Of a stretch of 64,000 bases of DNA, positions 42,855-52,246 are shown piece by piece. Position 1 is the stretch's first letter. Every line of letters starts with the position of its first letter. The DNA is from Bradyrhizobium agreste (GTDB lineage: Bacteria; Pseudomonadota; Alphaproteobacteria; Rhizobiales; Xanthobacteraceae). The notes under the pieces were generated by a model. That model ran no database searches. It was not told the origin of the DNA and saw only the letters and a program-made list of their open reading frames with translations. The stretch spans positions 113,038 to 177,037 of the forward strand of contig NZ_JACCHP010000019.1 in NCBI RefSeq assembly GCF_016031625.1, in the 5' to 3' direction. A program made the position numbers and the translations under genes.

Positions 42855-44029
42855 TCCCCTACGGGCGCCAGGACATTTCCGCCGAGGACATCGACGCAGT
42901 CACGCAGGTGCTGCAGTCGGACTGGCTGACCCAAGGACAGGCCGGGCCCCGCTTCGAGCAGGCGATGGCGGCATACTGCGGTGCTGGCAGTGCGATCGCG
43001 GTCTCGAATGCGACGGCAGCGCTTCATATCGCCTGTCTCGCCCTTGATCTCGGTCCGGGCGACATCCTCTGGACCGTCCCGAACACGTTCGTAGCGTCGG
43101 CCAATTGTGCGCTCTATTGCGGTGCTAGCGTCGACTTCGTCGACATCGATCCGCGCACTTACAACATGAGTGTGGCTGCACTCACGGAGAAGCTGGCGCA
43201 GGCAAGCAGCCAAGGGAAATTGCCTAAGGTGGTGATCCCCGTCCACTTCGCGGGCCAGTCCTGCGAAATGGCGGAGATCCGCGCGCTCGCTGATCGTTAT
43301 GGCTTCCGCATCATCGAAGATGCCTCGCACGCGGTCGGCGGCGAATATCGGGGGCGGAAGATCGGAGCAGCGCAGCTCAGCGACATTGCAATCTTCAGCT
43401 TCCATCCGGTGAAGATCATCACAACCGGCGAAGGAGGCATGGCGCTCACCAATGACTCAAGGCTTGGGGAGCGACTTGCCTATCTGCGCACCCACGGCAT
43501 TGTACGCCCCGTCCAGACTGATCCGCCTGAAGCGGATCGCTCCAACGAAGACCGGCATGGCCCCTGGACGTACGAGCAGATCGAGCTCGGACTGAACTAT
43601 CGCATGACCGACATTCAGGCTGCACTTGGCGCCAGCCAGCTTGCCCGCCTCGACGCCTTTGTCGCGCGCCGGCGTGAACTTGCCGCGCGCTACGATACCT
43701 TGCTCGCTGGGCTGCCGGTGACCTGTCCTTGGCAACACCCCGACACAAATTCCGCCTGGCACCTCTACGTGATCCGGCTGCGGCGAAACGAGATCAAGCT
43801 CACCCGACGTCAGGTCTTCGAAGCATTGCGCGCCGCCGGCATCGGCGTCAACGTGCACTATATCCCGGTGCACACCCAGCCCTATTATCAGCGCCTCGGC
43901 TTCCGCACCGGCATGTTTCCGGAAGCTGAAAGCTACTACCACGACGCCATTACGTTGCCGCTGTTTTCGAAGATGACGGAAGCAGAACAGGACACCGTCG
44001 TCAGCGCACTCACGAAGATCCTCTCGTGA
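42851..44029 (+). CDS. pseC: UDP-4-amino-4,6-dideoxy-AltNAc transaminase
   Basis: A 392-residue PLP-dependent aminotransferase of the DegT/DnrJ type that aminates the PseB product at C4. It opens MIPYGRQDISAEDIDAVTQV, and has VSNATAALHIACLALDLGPG, EDASHAVGGEYRGRKIGAAQ, and SFHPVKIITTGEGGMAL with the PLP-binding Lys. LNYRMTDIQAALGASQLARL and GVNVHYIPVHTQPYYQRLGF near the C-terminus are typical of PseC. The start at 42851 overlaps the pseB stop, and the stop overlaps pseF (GTGA). Confidence 0.93.
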   Translation: MIPYGRQDISAEDIDAVTQVLQSDWLTQGQAGPRFEQAMAAYCGAGSAIAVSNATAALHIACLALDLGPGDILWTVPNTFVASANCALYCGASVDFVDIDPRTYNMSVAALTEKLAQASSQGKLPKVVIPVHFAGQSCEMAEIRALADRYGFRIIEDASHAVGGEYRGRKIGAAQLSDIAIFSFHPVKIITTGEGGMALTNDSRLGERLAYLRTHGIVRPVQTDPPEADRSNEDRHGPWTYEQIELGLNYRMTDIQAALGASQLARLDAFVARRRELAARYDTLLAGLPVTCPWQHPDTNSAWHLYVIRLRRNEIKLTRRQVFEALRAAGIGVNVHYIPVHTQPYYQRLGFRTGMFPEAESYYHDAITLPLFSKMTEAEQDTVVSALTKILS

Positions 44030-44715
44030 AGATCGCGGTCATTCCGGCGCGCGGCGGAAGCAAGCGGATTCCCCGCAAGAACATCCGTCCGTTCTGTGGT
44101 AAACCTATCATCTCGTACTCGATCGATGCAGCGCGCGAGAGCGGCCTGTTCGACGAGATCATCGTGTCCACGGATGACGAGGAGATCGCAGCCCTGTCGC
44201 GCCAACTGGGCGCGACGACGCCGTTCATTCGGCCGAGGGAGATTGCCGACGATTTCACCGGCACCAATGCAGTCGTCAAACATGCCGTCACTTGGTTTCT
44301 CGAACGAGGAAGTCAGATCAGCCACGCCTGCTGCATCTACGCCACCGCTCCGCTGATTCAGCCGCGCTATCTGCGCGAGGGGCACGACGCCCTCACCCGC
44401 TCGGACGCGACCTTTGCCTTTTCCGTCACCAGCTACGCATTTCCGATTCAGAGGGCCCTGCGCATCACGAGCACAGGACGGGTAGACGCCTTCTATCCTG
44501 AACACCGTCTGACCCGCTCCCAGGATCTCGAGCCGGCCTTCCACGACGCGGGACAGTTTTACTGGGGCACCGCGCGCGCCTTCCTCGACGACGTTCCCGT
44601 GTTCTCGCCGAGATCTATTGGCATAGTGCTCCCGCGTGTGCTGGTACAAGACATCGACACGCTGGAGGACTGGGACCAAGCGGAACTCATGTTCCGCGCC
44701 CTCAGAGGGATCTGA
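44026..44715 (+). CDS. pseF: CMP-pseudaminic acid cytidylyltransferase
   Basis: A 229-residue nucleotidyltransferase that activates pseudaminic acid as the CMP-sugar. It opens KIAVIPARGGSKRIPRKNIR and shows DEIIVSTDDEEIAAL, YATAPLIQPRYLREGHDAL and FYWGTARAFLDD, all typical of PseF. The GTG start overlaps pseC. The last 14 bases overlap the convergent sugar guanylyltransferase gene. Confidence 0.93.
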   Translation: MKIAVIPARGGSKRIPRKNIRPFCGKPIISYSIDAARESGLFDEIIVSTDDEEIAALSRQLGATTPFIRPREIADDFTGTNAVVKHAVTWFLERGSQISHACCIYATAPLIQPRYLREGHDALTRSDATFAFSVTSYAFPIQRALRITSTGRVDAFYPEHRLTRSQDLEPAFHDAGQFYWGTARAFLDDVPVFSPRSIGIVLPRVLVQDIDTLEDWDQAELMFRALRGI

Positions 44716-45919
44716 CGCCGGCGACCTCCTGATCCCGACCCTTGCCGAGCAGCAGCCGAATGAATGTCTCGAGATTGCGGCCCTTGAACAGATGCCCCGC
44801 AATGCCGGCTGCAACCGCCGCCTGGACTTCGTGAGAATGATTGCCGACCAGGAGGCTCGATTCGATTTGCAACGGCCAGGCGGCGAAGCAATCGAGGATC
44901 ATGCCCGGCTTGCGCCGGTCGCTGGCGCGACGCCACTGCTCCACAGCTCCATCTTCATGGTACCGGCAGTGTTGGAATTCGTCGATGTGGGCGCCGATCT
45001 TTGCGAGTTCGTGGCTCATCCGGTCGTGGAGCTTATGAACCGCATCGCCCCCATAACAATTACTCGCATCGCCCGACTGGTTGGTCACAACGAAGGTGAG
45101 ATAGCCCCGATCATTGCACAGCTTGATGGCTTCACGCGCTCCGGAAATCCAGTTGAAATCCTGGATCCGTTGCACATGCGCGTTGTCGACGCTCAGCGCG
45201 TCATCGCTGAAGAATACGGCGGGGCGACGCATTCTTGCTGGAAACTCGCGCTGGGCCCGCTCCAGATCCTCGGGAATGCCGATGTCGATAAAAAAGCCCT
45301 CATAGACGGCTGCTTCTAACTGCCCCATCTCGATCAGCCGGGGAAACACCGACTGTTCGAGCGAGCACGGCAGCTGGTCGATCAGATCGAGGATTCTGCG
45401 GTCGATGCGATAGATACCCGCGTTGATCGGCCCGTTCGGTTGCGTTCCCGGTGCCTGAAAGCGCCTGACGCTGCCCCGCTCAAGCAGGACACGGCCGTAG
45501 CGATCGCCCGGATGCTCCTTCTTCAGGGCAACTCGGACCATCGTCGCGGAGCCAAAGGCTGCGAGGTCGAGCAGGTTGAAGTCAAAGAATGAGTCACCGT
45601 TGAGGAGAAGGAACTGCGGCTCCAGCTTAGCGGCCGCGTGCTTCAGCGCCCCACCGGTGCCCAATTGCGTTGGCTCACATATCACCGAGACCGCAGCACG
45701 ACGCCATGTTCTGCCATGATAGCGCTCGACCACCTGCTCGGCACGGTGTCCCGCCAGAAGTAATATTTTCTCGATGGTGGGATAGCGCGAGACCTGATCG
45801 AGGATATACTCTAGGAAAGGCTTGCCGCCGACGTCCAGCAGCGGCTTGGGGACCGCGCGAGTCCGCTCGCCCAGCCGGGTCCCGAGGCCGCCAACGAGTA
45901 TGACAGCTTGCGTCAGCAC
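44702..45919 (-). CDS. Sugar-1-phosphate nucleotidyltransferase fused to a degenerate GmhB-like HAD domain
   Basis: A 405-residue fusion. Residues 1-228 are an HddC/RmlA-type nucleotidyltransferase (AVILVGGLGTRLGERTRAVP, KPLLDVGGKPFLEYIL, then LLLNGDSFFDFN), likely making GDP-heptose or a similar NDP-sugar. Residues about 230-405 align with the GmhB at 33198 but have lost key residues. FFDRDG is FFSDDA (nucleophile Asp to Ser238), VGDKQSD is VGNHSHE, and the zinc cysteines of CNCRKPQ are gone (SDRRKPG). VTNQSG and NLETFI remain. The HAD half is probably not a phosphatase. The GTG at 45919 overlaps the Wzz-like gene by 7 bases. Confidence 0.85.
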   Translation of the reverse strand: MLTQAVILVGGLGTRLGERTRAVPKPLLDVGGKPFLEYILDQVSRYPTIEKILLLAGHRAEQVVERYHGRTWRRAAVSVICEPTQLGTGGALKHAAAKLEPQFLLLNGDSFFDFNLLDLAAFGSATMVRVALKKEHPGDRYGRVLLERGSVRRFQAPGTQPNGPINAGIYRIDRRILDLIDQLPCSLEQSVFPRLIEMGQLEAAVYEGFFIDIGIPEDLERAQREFPARMRRPAVFFSDDALSVDNAHVQRIQDFNWISGAREAIKLCNDRGYLTFVVTNQSGDASNCYGGDAVHKLHDRMSHELAKIGAHIDEFQHCRYHEDGAVEQWRRASDRRKPGMILDCFAAWPLQIESSLLVGNHSHEVQAAVAAGIAGHLFKGRNLETFIRLLLGKGRDQEVAGVRSL

Positions 45920-46815
45920 GGGGCGCTCTCCCCTCGGCTGAGCGTTTTGTCTGCGCCCGGGACGGGATTGGGAGAGTCGGGCCGCGATTGGCGTATGAGC
46001 GCATATAGCAAGCCCGCCAGGAGCGTCAGCCCGCCGAAAACGAACATCGCCATGATCGGTCGGGGCGACACCTGCCTGGGCGTGACGAAGGCACCGTCGA
46101 TCAAAGCTGCGGGATAAGTTCGCCACGAGCCAAGCCGCGACTCAAGCGCGAGCCGCTCAGCCCTCAACGCAGCCAGTCTCTCTCCCGTACGCTGCATCAG
46201 GTTGAGCAGCCAAACCGCGCGTAGAGCAGATGCGTCGGAACCACTGGAGTTCGACTCGGACGTCGTCTTCACCAGTGTCTCCACCCTTTCCCGCGTCTGA
46301 AGCAAATCGCTCACGTGCGCGTCGATGGCGGCAAGCTGCGCATTGATACTGGCAAAGAACGACGCACGAACTCCTTCCCGATCTTCATTCAACAGACGCA
46401 CGATGATGGCGAGCGCGTGCTGCACGTCCTGGGCGTCAGCGGCCTGGACGCTGATCAGCATTGCATCCGCCCCTTCGGGCCGCGCCGCTAGGCTTGAGGA
46501 GATCAATCGAGTGCTTCGGTCAGCTTTGTCCGGAAAGCCCATCGATTGCGCCACACGTTGCTTGAAGGACGACGAATTGACCTGTGAAACGAGAGCTTGC
46601 AAATTCATCGGTTCGGCGCCGTCGAGACGGCCGCCCCGCACGATCACCTGCGCTTCATACGCCGGAGGAAATCGGCTCGCAACGAGGAAAGCTAGCACGA
46701 TTGTTGCTGCCGTCATGCCAACCAGCAGCAACCATCGCTTGCGGACAGCCTGAACGAAGAACAGCAGCAAGCCGCCCAAGTACGGGTCGAAGTTCAAGAT
46801 TCGCTGCTCGCTCAT
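45913..46815 (-). CDS. Wzz-like polysaccharide chain-length protein
   Basis: A 300-residue inner-membrane protein with membrane helices near residues 27-46 (WLLLVGMTAATIVLAFLVAS) and 253-275 (PIMAMFVFGGLTLLAGLLYA). These flank a periplasmic domain with coiled-coil character. This is the layout of Wzz/PCP proteins, which set the length of O-antigen-type polymers. RFPPAYEAQVIVRGGR after the first helix is also typical. It is short for the capsule type and lacks a tyrosine-kinase domain. It lies between the Wzy-like gene and the nucleotidyltransferase gene. Confidence 0.75.
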   Translation of the reverse strand: MSEQRILNFDPYLGGLLLFFVQAVRKRWLLLVGMTAATIVLAFLVASRFPPAYEAQVIVRGGRLDGAEPMNLQALVSQVNSSSFKQRVAQSMGFPDKADRSTRLISSSLAARPEGADAMLISVQAADAQDVQHALAIIVRLLNEDREGVRASFFASINAQLAAIDAHVSDLLQTRERVETLVKTTSESNSSGSDASALRAVWLLNLMQRTGERLAALRAERLALESRLGSWRTYPAALIDGAFVTPRQVSPRPIMAMFVFGGLTLLAGLLYALIRQSRPDSPNPVPGADKTLSRGESAPC

Positions 46816-46840
46816 TTCTCAGGGCTCCAACCAGCTGAAA

Positions 46841-48229
46841 TCAGTAAATTGGACGAAGCGGCTGCGGATCCGGTGTCATGCTGGATCGCCACCTTTCCTC
46901 GGTTACGTAGACGATCAACGCGACTGCAACTTTTGTCGCAAAGGTCCACTGAATGAAGGAATTCGCCATACCCGTCACGACACCGATCGACATCGCATAA
47001 AGTAACGGCGTAAGGAAGACGCAAGTCACGAAACGTTCCTGGACGATACAGCGCGTGAGCAGAAACATGAACTCCGAAAATGCGATCGCAGAAAGCAAAA
47101 CCAGCAAGAACCCGCCGATTGGGCCGCCGAGTTCAAAACAGAGTTCAGGCCAGCCCCCAGTATAGGCGGAGCCCTGCTGCAAGATGAAGTGCGCGCGCTC
47201 AAGCGGCAGCGCCTGTTCCATGAGAAACTGCATGGTCGAGTTTCGGGTCGGGTCGAATGGGTTGATGAAGAGCTTGTGGAAGGCCAGAGCTCCGTCCCAG
47301 CTACCTTGCACGAACACACGCTCAAACGTCGCCCACCACATCTCACCTTGCTGAACCAACAGCCGCTGCGACAGCTTGGAAGTCAGCGTAGCCCCCTCGA
47401 ATCCGCGAACGAAAACATAGGAATAAGCGAGGGCCATGACCGTCATCACCAATAGAACGCCGCCGGCAATTCCGATTTTGCGAAAGACTGAAGCCCCCGA
47501 TAGCTTGCCCTTGGATCGGCTGGATGCCTGCTCGATGAAAAGAACAGCGCCGATCGGGATCAAAAAGAACGAAGTAGAGGCGTAAAATGATGAGAAACGG
47601 TGCCCTACCAGAAATAGGTACAAGAGCATGGTCGCGAATAGAAACGCGAATCTGCGATCAAAAGACTTGCCGCTCAACACCGGCGCTACGAAGAATGAGC
47701 CGAGTTGGAATGCCAGCATGTTTCCCCACTCGATAAGACGTACGTGCAAGGGCCCACCATATTGCTGGGAATAGTCGTAACGTTCCATCGCGACGAATAG
47801 CGGGATGGGCCCCCTCACCACAAGTTCAATCCACAGCCCGAGCATGAACAAAACCACGGACCAAAAAGCCAGTTCGGAGATCCGAACAGGTGTTCCGGGC
47901 GGTAAAACCGGCGATGTCGCCTCAACGAGTCTCTGCACTCGCCGGCCGCGGAACGAGAACAGCATTGCTGCGATCACGAGACCCTGTGAGATTGCAATCG
48001 GAACCGCAGCCGTGCCGGGTCCAATCTCCGTTTCCAACTGCTCTGAGAAAACCGGCCCGAACAAATCGACATACAATACCGAGACAAGCCGTCCTGCAAA
48101 CGCAAAAAGTGGAAAGAAGTAGATCATCGCGAGCGCCGGACACCTGAACGCAACCCAAGCCATCGCAGCCAGCATCGTGCCGGCAGCAATCACGCTCAGT
48201 GGCGCAAACATCACGAACTCCGTGCTCAA
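46841..48229 (-). CDS. Wzy-like polysaccharide polymerase (membrane protein)
   Basis: About 460 residues with roughly 11-12 membrane segments and a larger periplasmic loop (about 290-370), as in O-antigen polymerases. There is no invariant motif in this family, so the call rests on topology and on its neighbours Wzz-like and Wzx-like. VGHRFSSFYASTSFFLIPIG in the middle is like O-antigen polymerase-type proteins. The start is uncertain: TTG 48229, or the in-frame GTG 48214 or ATG 48211. Confidence 0.65.
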   Translation of the reverse strand: MSTEFVMFAPLSVIAAGTMLAAMAWVAFRCPALAMIYFFPLFAFAGRLVSVLYVDLFGPVFSEQLETEIGPGTAAVPIAISQGLVIAAMLFSFRGRRVQRLVEATSPVLPPGTPVRISELAFWSVVLFMLGLWIELVVRGPIPLFVAMERYDYSQQYGGPLHVRLIEWGNMLAFQLGSFFVAPVLSGKSFDRRFAFLFATMLLYLFLVGHRFSSFYASTSFFLIPIGAVLFIEQASSRSKGKLSGASVFRKIGIAGGVLLVMTVMALAYSYVFVRGFEGATLTSKLSQRLLVQQGEMWWATFERVFVQGSWDGALAFHKLFINPFDPTRNSTMQFLMEQALPLERAHFILQQGSAYTGGWPELCFELGGPIGGFLLVLLSAIAFSEFMFLLTRCIVQERFVTCVFLTPLLYAMSIGVVTGMANSFIQWTFATKVAVALIVYVTEERWRSSMTPDPQPLRPIY

Positions 48230-48549
48230 GGGTTGAAGCTCTCTGTCTCCGGCTCATGCGCGATAGACATAGCCATTCCCCTGGCCGACCGCTTGAGGTC
48301 CGATAAGACACATATGGAGCATTGAGCATCCATAGCGCTCGGAAAAAGGCCGGAGACGAACGTTCCGCTAGCCGCACCCGAACCGTTCGCGCGCCCTGTC
48401 ATTCCGACAACCATTGCGCGAACACGAATTCCAAAGCCGGGGATCCCAAAAGGGGCATCCAAAGAGGCAAGAAGATGGTTCGCCGGAATGGCGACTGCTG
48501 TTTTGGACGATACCGGATCAAAGCGATCAATGCTGCAAAATCCCGGCAA
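48226..48549 (-). CDS. Doubtful ORF between Wzy-like and hypothetical gene
   Basis: A 107-codon frame whose stop overlaps the Wzy-like start (TTGA) and whose start overlaps the previous gene by 23 bases. That arrangement would suit a coupled gene. But the sequence (for example SGAASGTFVSGLFPSAMDAQ) has no family resemblance or clear structure, so it may be chance. Otherwise 48230-48526 holds nothing recognisable. Confidence 0.2.
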   Translation of the reverse strand: MPGFCSIDRFDPVSSKTAVAIPANHLLASLDAPFGIPGFGIRVRAMVVGMTGRANGSGAASGTFVSGLFPSAMDAQCSICVLSDLKRSARGMAMSIAHEPETESFNP

Positions 48550-49450
48550 GATTCATATGAGCGGGCCGGGAATGTTCGATCCCTAGGAGGGTTCGACGAT
48601 TGTCATTTGAGCGTTGCAGATGAAGACTTGCCAGCGTGACACCTAGGCAGGTGGTGACGGTCGTCCCCCTGCCGCCAAACGGCTTCAGGAAATCAAATAC
48701 CTTGTTGCCAAAGATGTCCGCAATAGACATCTCACGGGCACCCAACGGAGAGATTTCCCCAAAATCACCTTCGAGCCGTTCTCCGTCCCCGCGGATCAAG
48801 ACAGTTTTCGGGCTCGCCGCAAAGGCGTACTCCGGGTCGGAAGAATGGTTGATCAGCATAAGGCTGCTCACCACATCATTCGTCGCGATCACCTTCGGAT
48901 TGATACCGGTGAACCCGATGTGGGATTTAAGTCGACCTTCATTCAACGGCCGCGCGAATGCGCCTGTCCGATAGATCGCCACATTGTCTTGATCGACGTA
49001 GGTCATTGAAAAACTAGCCGGCGAAGAGCGATTACCGTCCATCCGCCCCCGCGACATCACTGCAACAACGAGATAGTCATCATCGGGCAGCTTTAGATCC
49101 GCCAGAAGCCTCGACAGATCAATCTCAAAGGATGCCCTCGGCGCGTAGGCTGATGGGACCTCGTAGGATGTCAAATAGTCGCCGCTGCGAGACAATATGT
49201 GCAGCCTGAACCGCAGCTTCCGGCTGAATCCCGATGCGACCAGACTCGTCAACTCCGGCCCCAGATCCTTCAAGGACTCGACAAATTTCTTCTTCAAGCT
49301 GCCTGCAACGAGGTCCCGCATGTAACGCAGAGTCAATGGCCGGTACCAGATCGGTATAGAGAGTCCAAGCCTGCATTCAAGCCCGGCGAAAGTCGGGAGA
49401 ATGAATCGCGGCTCGTAGGGCTTCCAAGGCGGCTTCGGAAATCGGCTCAC
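48527..49450 (-). CDS. Hypothetical protein of the polysaccharide region, paralog of its neighbour
   Basis: A 307-residue soluble-looking protein with no signal peptide or membrane segment and many beta-type stretches (LRFRLHILSRSGDYLTSYEV, DDYLVVAVMSRGRMDGN). Its C-terminal part has VLIRGDGERLEGDFGEISPL, GAREMSIADIFGNK and TTCLGVTLASLHLQ. This pattern is shared with the next gene (DGAVLAEQKLPKIRPMGARR, SGVNLASPFSFYQF). The family is unknown to me; a role in polymer modification or export is only suggested by position. It lies 9 bases after the upstream gene's end. Confidence 0.65.
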   Translation of the reverse strand: MSRFPKPPWKPYEPRFILPTFAGLECRLGLSIPIWYRPLTLRYMRDLVAGSLKKKFVESLKDLGPELTSLVASGFSRKLRFRLHILSRSGDYLTSYEVPSAYAPRASFEIDLSRLLADLKLPDDDYLVVAVMSRGRMDGNRSSPASFSMTYVDQDNVAIYRTGAFARPLNEGRLKSHIGFTGINPKVIATNDVVSSLMLINHSSDPEYAFAASPKTVLIRGDGERLEGDFGEISPLGAREMSIADIFGNKVFDFLKPFGGRGTTVTTCLGVTLASLHLQRSNDNRRTLLGIEHSRPAHMNLAGILQH

Positions 49451-49459
49451 TGCGCTATC

Positions 49460-50194
49460 CTAGAAATGATGCAAGCTGAACTTGCCATTCGCGAACTGGT
49501 AGAAGCTGAATGGACTTGCCAGGTTGACACCGCTGATCTCAAGAGCAAACGCAACTGCAGATCCGACAAGTTGCCGGGCAACCGGGAAAAGCTCAAGTGT
49601 ATCGATGCGGCGAGCTCCCATCGGTCGAATCTTAGGAAGCTTCTGCTCAGCAAGGACAGCACCATCGAGCGCAATCAACCTCGCCGTCCCCATACCGTCG
49701 CATCCCGGTGCCATGCAGGGATTGATGACGATGACGCCTGATTGCTCGACGAACTTTGACAGATATGTCTGCGCCCAAGCCGGCGTCGGGAACTCTGTCA
49801 AGGTGACCGGCTCTCGCTCATGCGACAAACTGATCGCGCCCTGCTGGGAATAGTACTGCGCATAATACCCGGTTGTGACTCTCTTTCCAGGTCGGACCTT
49901 TGCCTCGCCCTTCGGCATCAAAGTGACCGCTACGGTCCCGGAAATGCTCGAGCACAATTGAGAGGTCTTCAACTGCAACTGGCCATCCAACCCGAGCTCT
50001 TCGTCGAAGTGCCCGACCTGGGTCCCGTCCCTATCGAACAACCACACATGCACCTGAGCTTCCCGAGACCCCTTCAAGAATGTGGAAAAATAGTTGAACG
50101 CACAAACCTCGGTCTCAACGACATCATCGTTGCGGAGGTACAGGACCGACGGGGGATATCCCCTCGCGACCGCTTCGGCAACTTCAAGTTCCAT
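49460..50194 (-). CDS. Hypothetical protein of the polysaccharide region
   Basis: A 244-residue protein with no recognised domain. It begins MELEVAEAVARGYPPSVLYL followed by RNDDVVETEVCAFNYFSTFL and VHVWLFDRDGTQVGHFDEEL, suggesting a beta-rich fold. The C-terminal block IRPMGARRIDTLELFP...SGVNLASPF parallels the downstream gene, so the two are probably distant paralogs and may act together. It is separated from the Wzx-like gene by 174 bases in which nothing is seen. Confidence 0.65.
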   Translation of the reverse strand: MELEVAEAVARGYPPSVLYLRNDDVVETEVCAFNYFSTFLKGSREAQVHVWLFDRDGTQVGHFDEELGLDGQLQLKTSQLCSSISGTVAVTLMPKGEAKVRPGKRVTTGYYAQYYSQQGAISLSHEREPVTLTEFPTPAWAQTYLSKFVEQSGVIVINPCMAPGCDGMGTARLIALDGAVLAEQKLPKIRPMGARRIDTLELFPVARQLVGSAVAFALEISGVNLASPFSFYQFANGKFSLHHF

Positions 50195-50368
50195 AGCTAT
50201 TCATCTCGTCGCTTGATGGGCCTGGGATTCTTCACTAACATCTCTTCTCCCTCAACGACTTAGTCGCCCTGCCCGCCCGAGGTCTGTTTACGCTAGGAAA
50301 GCAAAAGGAAGCAACTTGGCATTGCACAGGTGCATCCAGGTCGTAACTCATACGCTGCCCCAGAGAGT

Positions 50369-51880
50369 TCACCGGTTCGTCATTATTCGCACAAATCGCC
50401 CGAGCATCAGTCGCTCATCCCTCGTTAGAATGATCATAAAGCTTAGGCTCCAGGCTGCCAAACAGCCCAGTGCGCCGAATATAACGAGTTCAGCAAGATT
50501 ACCAGGGTAGTGGATATATTTGCACGCGACCACAAGGGCTGCAAGTATAGCTGCCACGGCCGCATGCCTGACCAGCTGCCTCCAAAATAGAGAGCCACGG
50601 AGGTCCATTTCAGACAGCATGTAGTGCGCAAACACTGGCACGAATAAGATGTGCGAGACAGCCCATCCAAAAATGAACGCACGCTCCTGGAACCAAAGGA
50701 GCGTCATTCCTATCAAGAGATATTGGGTCAGGACCTGCAGGTACAAGAGCCGGGTGTTGTAGCGGAGGAAGTCCGATCTGACCATCAGCGCGGCCTGTCC
50801 TCCTCCAAGCAGAATGGTCGTCGCAGGAACACATAGCGAGAGCGCTAGCCATTGCCATCGCTCGGCATTTTGCGGCCCGACCCATAGATACAGTATCTGC
50901 TTCGACAAAAGAGCCATCACAATCAGAACGGGCAACGCAATCGCACCGGGAAAGACTAGGCTATTCCGTCCAAGGATTTGAAGGCGCCGCGAATCCGACG
51001 CTTCTTCGATGCGAGCAGAAATCGGAAGGATTGCAGAGTAAAGGGGGGCCATGATCGCCTTTAAGAAGCGAGGCAGTCGCGTAATCAGATCAAAAGTCCC
51101 AACCTCTGCAGGACTGAATAGAATGCCAATAGCAAGCGGTGCCGCTGTATGCTGCAACACGCCGACTATCCTGCCGTTGAACATTAGCCAGCTGCGATAA
51201 AGGATATCCCTGCGACTAGCGCCTCCCCATGCGACGAACCGTAGCGGCGTCGGGAGTGCAAGCCTGCATACGACAACTGCCAGCACCAAATATTTCGCGA
51301 TGATCGTGGTGGCGAGGTATGAGTACGCAATTAGTTCAAACGGCGCCCCGCGCCAAATGGCTAGATAGATCGAAGCGACGTAAAGTACGTTGGTCGCGAC
51401 TTCCGTCAACCGTAACCAGCCGTACTCCTCAAATCCCTTAAGCGCTCCTTCCGTAACGAGGCCCAAGAAGGCGATTGGAAGCACCAGCGCAGTAACTTCA
51501 AGGATAGAATTGAACGCTTCAACCTCATTGGGTACAACCTTGAAAATTGCCGCGAGCGACTCACTCGAAATCCAGAGTGCAATGCCTGAAATGGTTCCAG
51601 TCACCGCCGCGATTACAGTTAGTAGCGAAACCTTCTCACTCGCGGCGCGCCAATCGCCGACTCGCCCTCGCGCAATCGCTTGAGTGGCCGTTTCCGAAAA
51701 CCCGAAGTCCAATAATGACAAAAACCCACCCGGCAGGAACGCCCGCGCGAGCACAATTAGACCCAGCACGCTGAGACTGTAAGACCGCGCAATCAAGCCG
51801 ACGGCCAGCAGCCCCAATACGCCTGCAAACCCGTAAGCCACAGCCGAAATAGCCGTGTTCTGCAAGAAACGTTGCAGCAT
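50369..51880 (-). CDS. Wzx-like polysaccharide flippase
   Basis: A 503-residue inner-membrane protein of the MOP superfamily with about 12-14 membrane segments. It would flip lipid-linked repeat units to the periplasm. The N-terminus LQRFLQNTAISAVAYGFAGV and DFGFSETATQAIARGRVGDW match the first helices of polysaccharide-synthesis flippases. IYLAIWRGAPFELIAYSYLA and APLYSAILPISARIEE also fit. The start ATG 51880 has GGCGAGG upstream; a longer frame from 51940 adds nothing typical. Confidence 0.85.
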   Translation of the reverse strand: MLQRFLQNTAISAVAYGFAGVLGLLAVGLIARSYSLSVLGLIVLARAFLPGGFLSLLDFGFSETATQAIARGRVGDWRAASEKVSLLTVIAAVTGTISGIALWISSESLAAIFKVVPNEVEAFNSILEVTALVLPIAFLGLVTEGALKGFEEYGWLRLTEVATNVLYVASIYLAIWRGAPFELIAYSYLATTIIAKYLVLAVVVCRLALPTPLRFVAWGGASRRDILYRSWLMFNGRIVGVLQHTAAPLAIGILFSPAEVGTFDLITRLPRFLKAIMAPLYSAILPISARIEEASDSRRLQILGRNSLVFPGAIALPVLIVMALLSKQILYLWVGPQNAERWQWLALSLCVPATTILLGGGQAALMVRSDFLRYNTRLLYLQVLTQYLLIGMTLLWFQERAFIFGWAVSHILFVPVFAHYMLSEMDLRGSLFWRQLVRHAAVAAILAALVVACKYIHYPGNLAELVIFGALGCLAAWSLSFMIILTRDERLMLGRFVRIMTNR

Positions 51881-52246
51881 CGTCAATTCGCCTCGCCATC
51901 GGCTTATTAAGGGCCCGCAGCTAGCATAGACGCAGGTCATTCACCATTCCGGATTCGGGGGGAGCCCGCAATGATTAGAACCCTCTCGCCTTGCGTTCCA
52001 AGGTGCTCACCTTCGGCCAACTCCGCAGCTCGCTTACGGTATTATACTACTTATTTAGCACGCATGGTTTGACCCCGATTTGGCTTACAGCCCCGCGACG
52101 GGTTGCCCCGGGGCGGCGGGCGAACGAAGTCACAGGTCACCTTCTTCTTGCGCGACACTCGCAGATCGTTGGCGACACCCCCGACCGAGTCTTGCAAAGC
52201 AGCTCCTATCGGTGAATACCGAAGGATGTAAGAAGAGAAGATCCTC
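51881..52246. other. Divergent intergenic region
   Basis: About 370 bases between the flippase gene (minus) and the SDR operon (plus). It includes an AT-rich stretch near 52035-52070 (GTATTATACTACTTATTTAG) that probably holds a promoter. No gene is supported, and no clear hairpin is seen. Confidence 0.4.
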
